From Gemmatimonadota bacterium (GTDB lineage: Bacteria > Gemmatimonadota > Gemmatimonadetes > Longimicrobiales > Gaopeijiaceae), in NCBI GenBank assembly GCA_021295835.1, contig JAGWBP010000007.1, positions 39,850-103,849 on the forward strand: 64,000 bases of DNA. Direction: 5' to 3'. This document shows, piece by piece, positions 56,122-64,000 of this stretch (positions within the stretch are counted from its first letter, which is position 1; each line of letters starts with the position of its first letter). The notes beneath the pieces are model-generated. The model was given only the letters and a program-made list of their open reading frames with translations. It was not told where the DNA came from and did no database searches. Made by a program: the position numbers and the translations under genes.

Positions 56122-59036
56122 CCAGTCAGGGCCTTGGTCACAATCCGGCGTTGGGCCACGGCATGGTTGTGGGGATTGCCCTCGGCGGGGCTGGCCCGCT
56201 CTGGTCTTGATGCGTGCCGCAAGCGGATCTTGGAGGGCAGCAGCGACCGCAGGCGGGGGATGATGTAGGTGAGGGCGCCCATGTTCATCGGCTCTTCCTG
56301 GGCCCATACGACCGTTTCGAGAAGCGGATAGCGCCCCACGAGCGCACTCAGCGCGTTGGCCGGGAAGGGGTAGAGCGCCTCGACGCGCGCGATTGCGACC
56401 GGGTCTGGAGCGGGCTCCGTCTTCTGGTCCGATTGTGGCCGCTCCCTGGCGGAGATCAGGTCGTAGTAGACCTTGCCAGAGCAGAGCACCAGACGGCGGA
56501 GACGGCTCGCCTCTGCCGCCGAGAGCGTAGGGTCTGGGATCACTGGCAGGAAGCGCCCCCCGGTAAGCTCCCGGACCGGCGACTTGGCACGAGGGTGGCG
56601 CAGAAGGCTCTTGGGCGTCATCGCGATCAGCGGGCGCTCCGGCTCGCTAACGGCCTGGAGGCGTAGCATGTGGAAGTACTGCGCGGGCGTCGTGGGGTAG
56701 ACTACTCGCATGTTGTCTTCGGCGCAGAGCTGGAGGAAGCGCTCCAGGCGGGCGCTCGAGTGCTCTGGGCCCTGGCCCTCGTAGCCGTGCGGCAGGAGCA
56801 GCGTTAGGCGCGAGCGCTGTCCCCACTTCGACCATCCGGCCGAGAGGAACTGGTCGATCATGACCTGCGCGACATTCACGAAGTCCCCGAACTGGGCCTC
56901 CCAAAGCACGAGGTCCCGCTCGGATGCAACCGCGAATCCGTACTCGAAGCCGATCGTCGCGGCCTCGGTGAGCGGGGAGTTGTAGATCTCGACGCGGGTG
57001 TCCGAGAGCTCCGCCAAGGGTGAGTGCCGGGCTCCGGTCCTGGCATCCCTGAGGACTATGTGGCGGTGGCTGAAGGTCCCCCGCTCGGTGTCTTGGCCCG
57101 TCAGCCTGATCGGGATGCCGTCGTTCAGGAGCGACCCAATTGCCAGAGCCTCGGCGTGGGCCCACGAGACCTCGAAGCCGAGCCCGAAGGACTCGCCCCG
57201 TCCCCGCCGCTGGCGCGCCAGCTTAGGGTGCACCGAAAAGCCCTGGGGAACCGCGAGTAGCGCCTCGTTGATGCGCTCGATCTCCCGGAGACCGACGCCC
57301 GTGTCCCTCTGAAAGTCCTGGTCGACGGCGCTGTAGCTCGGCACCGTCCAGGGCGGGGCCGCGCGTCTCGACGCCTTCTCGCGGCCGTCCTGCACCGCAC
57401 GCAGCTGCTCGGCCATCAGGGCGACCTTCTCGTCCGCCTCTGCGGCCGTGACGAGGCCGCGCCCCAGCAGCTCGGCCGCCCACTGCTGGCGCACGGTCGG
57501 GTGGTCGGCGATCCAGCGGTAGAGGACGGGCTGCGTGTACCCGGGCTCGTCGCCCTCGTTGTGGCCGTGGCGCCGGTAGCCCACGAGGTCGATCACCGTG
57601 TCGCCGCCGAAGCGGGCCCGGTACGCCATCGCCAGACGCACCGCCGCCAGGCACTCCTCGGCCGCGTCGCCGTTGGCGTGGATGACGGGGATATCGTACC
57701 CCTTGGCCAGATCGCTCGCGTACCGGGTCGAGCGGCCGTCGTGCGGATCGGTGGTGAAGCCGACCTGGTTGTTGGCGATGATGTGCACCGTGCCGCCGAC
57801 TTCGTAGCCCTTCAGGCGCGCTAGGTTGAGCGTCTCGGCCACGACTCCCTCGGCGGCGAAGGCGGCGTCTCCATGGATGAGGATCGGCACCACGAGCGCC
57901 GGGTCCCGGCCTTCCGCTCCGCCGTGCGTCTGCTCGGCCCGCGACATCCCCAGGATGACGGGGTTCACGAACTCGAGATGGCTCGGATTCGGGGCGAGCA
58001 CGACCTTGACCGTGCCACCCCCACGAAGCGGGTAGTCGCCTGCCGCGCCGTGGTGGTACTTCACGTCGCCAGTGCCGGGATCCGGGACCCAGAGCGTGCT
58101 CCCCGGCGCCGCGCCCTCCTCGAATTCGGCCAGGATCTCGGCGTACGACACCCCCATGATGTGCTTGAGCACGTTGAGTCGACCGCGGTGCGCCATCCCG
58201 ACGACCACCTTCCCGGCACCCGCCCGGGCCGCGAGCTCGATCGCTTCGTCGAGCATCGGGATCAGCATGTCGGTCCCCTCGATCGAGAAGCGCTTCTGTC
58301 CCAGGTACGCCCGGTGCAGGAACTGCTCGAGCCCTTCGACCTGCGTGAGCCGGTCCAGCGTGCGTACCCGGTCTTCGTCGCCGTAGTCGGCGAAGTGGCA
58401 GCCGCGTTCCACCTGATCCCAGAGCCAGGCGACCTTCTCCGGGTCCTCGAGGTGTTCGAATTCGTAGCCCAGATCGCCCCCGTAGATCGCCTTGAGGCGG
58501 TCGAGAGTGGAGGCGAGGGGGGCATCTCCGCCTTCGGGGAAGAGCACCGAAGTGGGGATCTCCTCCAGCTCCTCCATGGTGGTGCCGAAGTACGCCGGGT
58601 CGAGCTGTGGGTGGCCCCGAGGACCGCTGCCGAGCGGATCGATGCGGGCCGCCTGGTGGCCGTGCTCGCGAAAGGCGTGCAGAAGGCGCGATGCTCGGGC
58701 GACTAGCGAGAGGAGCCGAGAGTCCGGTGGAGTTGGTTCGACGCCCGCTTCTTCGCGACTGGAATCGGCTTGCGGAGACTCCGCTGGCGCCCCGGGGGGC
58801 TGCACCCCGGTGATCTGGGCCGAGCGGGCGGTCGGCGGTGCCTCCGGGGGGGCAACCGGAGCGCCACCCCGTCGGCGGGGGATCTCCAAGACTAGGAGAC
58901 CAGCCGCCGCCAGCTCCCGCGAATGAGTCTCGAAGTACTCGCGCCACTCGGGCGACAGAGCCTCCGGATCACGGGTGAAGTCCTCGTAGAGCGCCTGCAC
59001 GTAGGCCGCGTTCTGCACATCGAAGTAGCCGCTCAT
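56118..59036 (-). CDS. sucA: 2-oxoglutarate dehydrogenase E1 component
   Basis: A 972-residue E1 of the tricarboxylic acid cycle, using TPP to decarboxylate 2-oxoglutarate and pass the succinyl group to the E2 lipoyl domain. The start region SGYFDVQNAAYVQALYEDFT matches SucA N-termini (the E2-binding segment). TPP and substrate sites are in GMAHRGRLNVLKHIMG, LIHGDAAFAAEGVVAETLN and YRRHGHNEGDEPGYTQP; SHRHIVLRD and NSPLTEAATIGFEYGFA come later. ATG at 59036. No SucB or Lpd follows; instead the threonine dehydratase overlaps it, so E2 must be elsewhere. A region of about 70 Pro/Ala-rich residues after position 55 is a linker. Confidence 0.93.
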   Translation of the reverse strand: MSGYFDVQNAAYVQALYEDFTRDPEALSPEWREYFETHSRELAAAGLLVLEIPRRRGGAPVAPPEAPPTARSAQITGVQPPGAPAESPQADSSREEAGVEPTPPDSRLLSLVARASRLLHAFREHGHQAARIDPLGSGPRGHPQLDPAYFGTTMEELEEIPTSVLFPEGGDAPLASTLDRLKAIYGGDLGYEFEHLEDPEKVAWLWDQVERGCHFADYGDEDRVRTLDRLTQVEGLEQFLHRAYLGQKRFSIEGTDMLIPMLDEAIELAARAGAGKVVVGMAHRGRLNVLKHIMGVSYAEILAEFEEGAAPGSTLWVPDPGTGDVKYHHGAAGDYPLRGGGTVKVVLAPNPSHLEFVNPVILGMSRAEQTHGGAEGRDPALVVPILIHGDAAFAAEGVVAETLNLARLKGYEVGGTVHIIANNQVGFTTDPHDGRSTRYASDLAKGYDIPVIHANGDAAEECLAAVRLAMAYRARFGGDTVIDLVGYRRHGHNEGDEPGYTQPVLYRWIADHPTVRQQWAAELLGRGLVTAAEADEKVALMAEQLRAVQDGREKASRRAAPPWTVPSYSAVDQDFQRDTGVGLREIERINEALLAVPQGFSVHPKLARQRRGRGESFGLGFEVSWAHAEALAIGSLLNDGIPIRLTGQDTERGTFSHRHIVLRDARTGARHSPLAELSDTRVEIYNSPLTEAATIGFEYGFAVASERDLVLWEAQFGDFVNVAQVMIDQFLSAGWSKWGQRSRLTLLLPHGYEGQGPEHSSARLERFLQLCAEDNMRVVYPTTPAQYFHMLRLQAVSEPERPLIAMTPKSLLRHPRAKSPVRELTGGRFLPVIPDPTLSAAEASRLRRLVLCSGKVYYDLISARERPQSDQKTEPAPDPVAIARVEALYPFPANALSALVGRYPLLETVVWAQEEPMNMGALTYIIPRLRSLLPSKIRLRHASRPERASPAEGNPHNHAVAQRRIVTKALTG

Positions 59037-59289
59037 CGTGTGGAGAAAGCTACCACCAATCCACGGCCTGCGTAACGTCGGCGCCACGGCTGTCCCCGAC
59101 GGTCACGACAGGTTGCGCAAGACTACCGCGCAAGAGCTGCGGTTGCACGGCGAGATGGTGAAGGTGGCTGGGACCAAGGTGTCTCCCAGCGGTGACGCCA
59201 GGGGCGCGGAGCGGCCACGCGCAATAGCTTTGGAGGGAGGGTCGGCACGACACGACGACGGTCCATCACTTCACACTACGAGGTTGTCC

Positions 59290-61488
59290 ATGCCTTCGCA
59301 GCCACTGGGTGCGCCCCCGCATCGCACTTCGATTTCCCTGCACTCGATGTGCACCATCCTGCTCCTGGCAGTAGCCGGGCCCCTCTCGCCCGCGAGTGGG
59401 CAGGCCTTCGGCCGCGCGCTCCTAGTAGCCGACGACCAGGTGCTGGTCGGCGAGGCGAACCACGGGCGCGTACCGGGCACGGTCTGGGGGTACGCATCGA
59501 CCGACGGCGATTGGGAGCTCCGCGGCAAGCTCCAGGGACCGGCTGCCCAGACGAACGACCGCTTCGGCACCTCGCTGGCCCAGATCGGCGATCTACTCTT
59601 CATCGGCGCGGGGAGCGGCGAGAACGCGGTCGTGCACATCTACCGGATCGCAGAGATCTGGCACGATGGCGCGGCTCCTCTCCAGACCCTCGCCGTGGCC
59701 GGTTGGAAGGGGTTGGGGGCGATGCTGGCCGCATCTGGTGACGAGCTCCTCGCGGTCGGCCGCTCCCCCGACGGAGCTTGGGAGCTGGCCTCCTTCCGGA
59801 GCGGCAACGACGGGGTATGGTCGCAGGTGGCTACTATGGCGCTACCCTCCGACGAGGTCACCTTGGCCGCCGAGGGCGGAGTGCTGGCCATGGGGCTCCC
59901 CGGTGTAGACGCTGGCCAGGTGCTGCTCCACACCCGGGGCAGCGACGGGGAGTGGAGCGTGGCCACGACGCTCGACGGGGCGGCCCTTACGGAACCAGAG
60001 CGCGGCTTCGGCCGGGCCGTCGCCATACACGGGGGCAGCGTGGTGGTGGGCGGTCGCGGTGGGGCGTACGAGTACTCGCGGGTGGACGGGGAGTGGATGC
60101 TTGCAGGGGGTTGGCCCCAGCTTGCCGAAGCCAATGGCACCCTTGCCGTCGGGTCCGCGAGCGCAATCGCCCTCGGTGCGCATGTAGCGCTGCTGGGTTA
60201 TCCGTCGGCCGACTTCGGGACGGGTTCCGTCGCCGTGCTGGCCGACGGAGATGACGGCTGGGCCTTCAAGACGCGCCTCATAGCCGATCATGCGCCACTC
60301 CCGAGGGTCGTCGGGGGCGAGGCACCATGCGAGGATGGAATGGCCGATCTCTACGCATGCAACGGGGTTGACCTGCTCGCCTTCCTGCCGCGCGAGGAGA
60401 TCGGTGCCGCGAGAGGATCCCGCCTGAATGACGTCTGGGGGTGGCGGGACCCCGAGACCGGTCGCGAGTACGCGCTCGTTGGGCGCATGGACGGCACCTC
60501 CTTCGTGGACGTCACCGACCCACTAAACCCGCGCTACCTCGGAAACCTGGCACCCACCGAGGGAAGCATTCCGAGCACCTGGAGGGACATCAAGGTCTAC
60601 GGCAGCTACGCATTCGTCGTCGCCGACAACGCCGGCGACCACGGGATGCAGGTCTTCGACCTAGCCCAACTGGATGACGTCGCCGAGCCCCGCGAATTCG
60701 CCACCACGGCGCTCTACGGCGAAATCGGATCGGTGCACAACGTCGCGATCAACGAGGAGACGGGCTTCGCATACCTCATCGGATCGTCGAGCGGAGCCGA
60801 GACATGCGGCGGCGGCTCGCACATTGTGAACATCCGCGACCCCCTTCACCCGACCTTCGCCGGGTGCTTTGCGCACCCGAACACCGGAAGGCGTGGCACA
60901 GGCGGCTCGCACGATGCGCACTGCGTCGTATATAGGGGACCGGACCAGGATTACACCGATCGCGAGATATGCGTGAACTCGAACGAAACCGCGCTCTCCG
61001 TCGCCGACCTGACGAACAAGGACCAGCCGGTTCCGATAGCCGCTGCGGAGTACGCCGGCGTCGTGTACGCCCACCAGGGCTGGTTTGCCGACGACCACCG
61101 CTACTTCTACTCCAACGACGAGCTCGACGAGCTGGGCGGAGCGGTGGCAGCCACCCGCACCCTCGTGTGGGACCTTCAGGACCTGGACGACCCGGTGCTG
61201 GTCCGCGAGTACATGAGCCCAACCAGGGCCACAGACCACAATCTATATGTACTAGGCGACCACCTATACATGTCGAACAACCGCTCCGGCCTAAGGGTGC
61301 TGGACATCGCAGACCGTGAGAATCCCGTCGAGATCGGCTACTTCGACACGACCCCATGGGGACCCGACGAGCCCGGCTTCGACGGCACCTGGAGCGTATA
61401 CCCCTACCTGGAGAGCGGCACCTTGCTGCTCTCCAGTAGGCGCGAGGGCATCTTTCTGGTAAGGCTTGGCGAAACGGTCCATCCCTAG
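59290..61488 (+). CDS. Choice-of-anchor B family exported protein
   Basis: A 732-residue exported protein. The signal (MCTILLLAVAGPLSPASGQA) follows a short basic N-terminus. The middle has propeller-like repeats (VWGYASTDGDWELRGKLQGP, LLHTRGSDGEWSVATTLDGA). The C-terminal half matches the choice-of-anchor B region: RLNDVWGWRDPETGREYALV, ALYGEIGSVHNVAINEETGF, FAHPNTGRRGTGGSHDAHCV and LWDLQDLDDPVLVREYMSPT-like segments. Such proteins are thought to be surface-exposed and bound by various anchors. ATG at 59290 follows ACGAGG. No sorting domain is seen at its C-terminus (LVRLGETVHP), so the anchor is unknown. Confidence 0.87.
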   Translation: MPSQPLGAPPHRTSISLHSMCTILLLAVAGPLSPASGQAFGRALLVADDQVLVGEANHGRVPGTVWGYASTDGDWELRGKLQGPAAQTNDRFGTSLAQIGDLLFIGAGSGENAVVHIYRIAEIWHDGAAPLQTLAVAGWKGLGAMLAASGDELLAVGRSPDGAWELASFRSGNDGVWSQVATMALPSDEVTLAAEGGVLAMGLPGVDAGQVLLHTRGSDGEWSVATTLDGAALTEPERGFGRAVAIHGGSVVVGGRGGAYEYSRVDGEWMLAGGWPQLAEANGTLAVGSASAIALGAHVALLGYPSADFGTGSVAVLADGDDGWAFKTRLIADHAPLPRVVGGEAPCEDGMADLYACNGVDLLAFLPREEIGAARGSRLNDVWGWRDPETGREYALVGRMDGTSFVDVTDPLNPRYLGNLAPTEGSIPSTWRDIKVYGSYAFVVADNAGDHGMQVFDLAQLDDVAEPREFATTALYGEIGSVHNVAINEETGFAYLIGSSSGAETCGGGSHIVNIRDPLHPTFAGCFAHPNTGRRGTGGSHDAHCVVYRGPDQDYTDREICVNSNETALSVADLTNKDQPVPIAAAEYAGVVYAHQGWFADDHRYFYSNDELDELGGAVAATRTLVWDLQDLDDPVLVREYMSPTRATDHNLYVLGDHLYMSNNRSGLRVLDIADRENPVEIGYFDTTPWGPDEPGFDGTWSVYPYLESGTLLLSSRREGIFLVRLGETVHP

Positions 61489-61509
61489 CCTACCTAGCGC
61501 TGTTCCCGC

Positions 61510-62703
61510 TCAGCCGACTACCATCGGTCCCCGCCCCCGGGGGCCGCGCCCCACCGCGACGCGCTGGTCGCGCGGGCGCGGCTGTCGTATCTCCTGGGAC
61601 ATAACTCCAGCGAGTGGCATTGCCTTGAGTGCCGCTGCCCCCTCCTGCAACTGCCAATCGCCAGACAAGTCTGCCTCCCCCTCTCCGAACGGTATTCCCC
61701 ACAGTTCGGCCCAGTCGAAGTAGAGGCGTTGACCGCTCTCGCCTCTACGTGCAAAACCAACCAACTCGGTTACCCAGTGGACAAGCGGCCAATCGTTCTC
61801 AACGGGGTCCCCAGCGACTTCCTGGCTGAACACCAAGGTCCCGCCAACGAAAAGCTCCATCTTCCCGATTCGCACGCCCAAGTGCATCTCACTAAATTCT
61901 CCGACGGGCGCAACGCCATCCGATTTGCCAGATACAACGATCTCGTTACCACAGTTGTCGTACAGGATCTCCCAGTTAGAAGCGCCGAACTCTCCTATTA
62001 TTCCCTCTCCTATAAACCCCCACAGGACTCCCGCCCCATCGCAGTCGGCGCTGGCACTGCGCGGTTTCGACCCGATGCCGACAGTCTGATTAGTGGAACC
62101 TTCTTCAACGGCCACCGACATCGATACCAGCCAATCCATAGCATTGTCGGGAATTCTTCGCTTGCCCGAGAAGAAGTGATAGCCAAATCGATTGTACCCA
62201 GTCAGGTACCCGGGACTATCCCCAAAACTATGATAGCTACCAAAGTCAAATGACCAAATAACATCCGTTCCATCGAAATCATCACGCCAGAACAGCACCG
62301 GCTCGAACACCAGCACCTCCCCTGCGACCTTGGCCTCGCCGCCGTGGGGATCCGTAGCTGTCAATGTCACCATGGTCTCGCCGCCCGCCACGCCCTCTAC
62401 AACCAACCTGAGCGAGTCCTCCAAGTCCTCCAACACGGCGGTGGCAACGGTTGCGTCGTCGATAGACGCAGTTAGGGACAGAAAATCCCCGTCGGGATCC
62501 CTGAAGTATTCGTCCACGTAGTACTCCTGCCTGCTCTTCTCCGTCATGATCTTGGTCGTTGGGAGCGTGTCCACCGTGGCGAAGGGCAGCTGATTGTCGC
62601 CCCCGCACGCCGCGAGCACCGAGCCGACCACCACGACAGGCGACCACCGGAGCGGGGCTCGGAGCCCAGCCGTGGGCAATGTGATAGACAAGAGTGTCTT
62701 CAT
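61510..62703 (-). CDS. Lipoprotein with Ig/cadherin-like domain and a possible laminin-G-like domain
   Basis: A 397-residue lipoprotein, signal PVVVVGSVLAAC, from ATG 62703 behind AGGAG. Residues 50-115 look like an Ig/cadherin-like domain (YYVDEYFRDPDGDFLSLTAS, GGETMVTLTATDPHGGEAKV). Residues 125-330 have a jellyroll-like pattern (FWRDDFDGTDVIWSFDFGSY, LGVRIGKMELFVGGTLVFSQ). The tail is Arg/Gly-rich. The base composition of 61.7-62.6 kb is clearly less GC-rich than its neighbours, hinting at transfer. No family could be named. It is probably a surface-exposed adhesive or binding protein. Confidence 0.7.
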   Translation of the reverse strand: MKTLLSITLPTAGLRAPLRWSPVVVVGSVLAACGGDNQLPFATVDTLPTTKIMTEKSRQEYYVDEYFRDPDGDFLSLTASIDDATVATAVLEDLEDSLRLVVEGVAGGETMVTLTATDPHGGEAKVAGEVLVFEPVLFWRDDFDGTDVIWSFDFGSYHSFGDSPGYLTGYNRFGYHFFSGKRRIPDNAMDWLVSMSVAVEEGSTNQTVGIGSKPRSASADCDGAGVLWGFIGEGIIGEFGASNWEILYDNCGNEIVVSGKSDGVAPVGEFSEMHLGVRIGKMELFVGGTLVFSQEVAGDPVENDWPLVHWVTELVGFARRGESGQRLYFDWAELWGIPFGEGEADLSGDWQLQEGAAALKAMPLAGVMSQEIRQPRPRDQRVAVGRGPRGRGPMVVG

Positions 62704-62984
62704 CGTGTATCTCCTATATTGAATTGAAATGTACCGGAGTGTCCTGCAGGGCCTGCCTGACCTCCGGGTCCAATTGCCGCGTGGCCGCATTCGCCCTTCC
62801 TCGAGGATGCCGACCGGACGCTTGTTCCGCCCGTGTCCCCGCCCCCGGGCGCCCCAACCCCCTAGTGCCACGCTAACGCGCGCAACGACGCCCACCCGCT
62901 GAATCTCCCCACGAGGCCGCATCGTGAGTTCCCGTGACTCTGGGTCACCAAGCAACTGCCACTGTCCTGTCACCTAGGCAATCA
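62704..62984. other. Intergenic region with promoter-like AT patch
   Basis: About 280 bases. On the minus strand TACATTTCAATTCAATATAGGAGATACACG lies just before the lipoprotein's ATG, with TATAG as a weak -10 merged with the ribosome binding site. The rest is GC-rich with no ORF, repeat or terminator that I recognise. Confidence 0.35.
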
Positions 62985-63917
62985 TTAATCACAGTCGGGA
63001 TGGGGAAGAACGTCGTCTGGGTTGCCCAATACCCTTACGTAAATCGAATCTTGACCACTCATGTCGCGCCCGTCGGTAACCAATACCTTTAGCCAACCCA
63101 CAGCCCTGCCTTCAATCACCATCTCATCCCCGGTAAGTGCCCCCGACCAGGCATACTCGGTTGGATGATAGGCGCCCTTGTCGTTCGCTACCCACCTATA
63201 CTCAACATCGGGACAGACCTCGGTTGGTCCCGAAATCGTGACCTCGACATCCGGCCACGGCCTCCAAGACGGGTCCAGTTCCCCAAGATCCATCTTAATC
63301 CGGCTAAAAGGCGAGACGTACCCAGTTCCACTACCTCCAGTAGCAAAGTGAATTCCCGTCAACGTCACGTCATCTCTGCCATCATCATAACTAAAAACCG
63401 GACCTCCACTGTCTCCACCGCCGTGGTAATATTCCACCACGTCGACACATGTAAACCTCCCTTCTACCTCTCTGTCTAGCGGAGGACTCGGATATGGAAT
63501 CCCGCGGTCACTGCACGTACTGGAAACTTCGCCGTAGGTCCATCCAGACTTGCTCCCGACCTTGTCAAGGACTTCATTACGTATGGCATCCCGAGTGTGC
63601 ACTATACGCAACGGAACTCTCGCAGGATCAATCCTTAAATGAAAGATACAGTTCCCTGACCCCTGGGGGTCACATTCATTCTGACGCATCAGCGTGCGCG
63701 CGATAAGGCCGGGCGCGAATCCCACCCCACTCCAAACCCGAGTTCGATTAATGTGAATTAGAGCCGCGTCGGCGTTTCTACTGTCGCAATCGGGGTCGCA
63801 CCAGCGATCCCGGAATTCCAATCCCACCAATTCGCCACCCACCGGCTGGAAGATCCCATCTGGATCGTCATCCAAGGCGAAAATCTTATTGGTGCAGTGC
63901 GATCCGGTAACAAACAT
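62985..63917 (-). CDS. Trypsin-like (S1) serine protease with C-terminal Ig-like domain, 5' end uncertain
   Basis: The frame begins MFVTGSHCTNKIFA, which is the His loop of chymotrypsin-like proteases (TASHC type), and carries the Asp in RNADAALIHINR and the Ser in HGGGDSGGPVFSYD. The N-terminal signal and first barrel strands are missing. The frame runs upstream with GEEPFW in phase but no start codon before a TGA near 63970, so the true N-terminus lies in another frame or outside the window. The C-terminal 80 residues (VTISGPTEVCPDVEYRWVAN) look like a PKD/Ig-type domain. Base composition is low in GC. A 5'-truncated, frameshifted or non-standard-start gene. Confidence 0.7.
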   Translation of the reverse strand: MFVTGSHCTNKIFALDDDPDGIFQPVGGELVGLEFRDRWCDPDCDSRNADAALIHINRTRVWSGVGFAPGLIARTLMRQNECDPQGSGNCIFHLRIDPARVPLRIVHTRDAIRNEVLDKVGSKSGWTYGEVSSTCSDRGIPYPSPPLDREVEGRFTCVDVVEYYHGGGDSGGPVFSYDDGRDDVTLTGIHFATGGSGTGYVSPFSRIKMDLGELDPSWRPWPDVEVTISGPTEVCPDVEYRWVANDKGAYHPTEYAWSGALTGDEMVIEGRAVGWLKVLVTDGRDMSGQDSIYVRVLGNPDDVLPHPDCD

Positions 63918-64000
63918 CCAGAATGGCTCTTCACCTGTCGTGGTGGGTGGTGAGTGGGGGAAGCTGGATCATAGGGTGGGCTGGGAGGCTTTCGCAAGCG

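Noticed and set aside
1..64000. CRISPR arrays, rRNA, or other tRNA genes
   Set aside because: No regularly spaced direct repeats of the right size were seen, and the only TTCGAAT T-arm in a full cloverleaf is at 12819-12892.

Overview
The window is high-GC DNA (roughly two-thirds G+C over most of its length) with densely packed genes, many GTG/TTG starts and frequent stop-start overlaps. The gene content points to a didermic bacterium of the Gemmatimonadota or a close FCB-group relative. It includes a PorX-like response regulator fused to a PglZ domain, a DUF2723 glycosyltransferase, FabV, a choice-of-anchor-B protein, many lipoproteins (beta-propeller, metzincin, Ig-like), a TonB-dependent receptor and a Tol cluster. 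The taxonomic call is inferred from gene families; there is no rRNA to confirm it.

Layout. 1-755: 5' end of a heme O synthase gene, then about 600 bp of intergenic repeats and an IS110 transposase remnant. 755-8113: envelope block (TonB-like protein, receiver-PglZ regulator, MsbA-type exporter, LpxL-type acyltransferase, an unusual GT2-DUF3108 fusion, an isoprenylcysteine-methyltransferase-like membrane protein). 8196-12892: DUF6941 protein, FabV, AlkA-type glycosylase, DegT aminotransferase, GroES-like protein, tRNA-Pro(GGG). 12913-17231: two tandem paralogous metzincin lipoproteins and a beta-barrel protein. 17486-21936: a four-gene carbohydrate operon (MFS importer, Gfo/Idh/MocA dehydrogenase, sugar epimerase/isomerase, DUF1080 lipoprotein). 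22013-34687: lipoproteins, zincins, transporters, DPP III-like peptidase, beta-propeller, DUF2723 protein, M20 dipeptidase, small membrane and coiled-coil proteins. 34838-45649: orphan E1-alpha, CTP-dependent lipid kinase-like protein, TonB receptor, GPP34 protein, two broken genes, a secreted ComEC-like MBL/lamin-tail lipoprotein with its DUF3006 partner, and an SSS symporter with a DUF3311-like partner. 45989-54836: sigma factor, nucleotide-sugar epimerase, TolQ-TolR-TonB/TolA-TolB, and a binding protein/Cache-HAMP/OFA-transporter cassette. 54871-63917: threonine dehydratase, 2-oxoglutarate dehydrogenase E1, choice-of-anchor-B protein and two lower-GC genes for exported proteins.

The least explained signal is in the spaces between genes. 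A mosaic of short repeat modules recurs in at least eight places. One copy appears to span the msbA-lpxL junction, and another carries the stop codon of the DUF1080 gene. Some units are bordered by a CCATGGTTTACA palindrome-like motif. Separately, very AT-rich islands of about 40-50 bp carry TGTAA/TTACA motifs and recur near 10.87, 21.97, 41.74 and 54.85 kb, with a related dyad near 35.98 kb. No CRISPR array, prophage or complete insertion sequence is visible.
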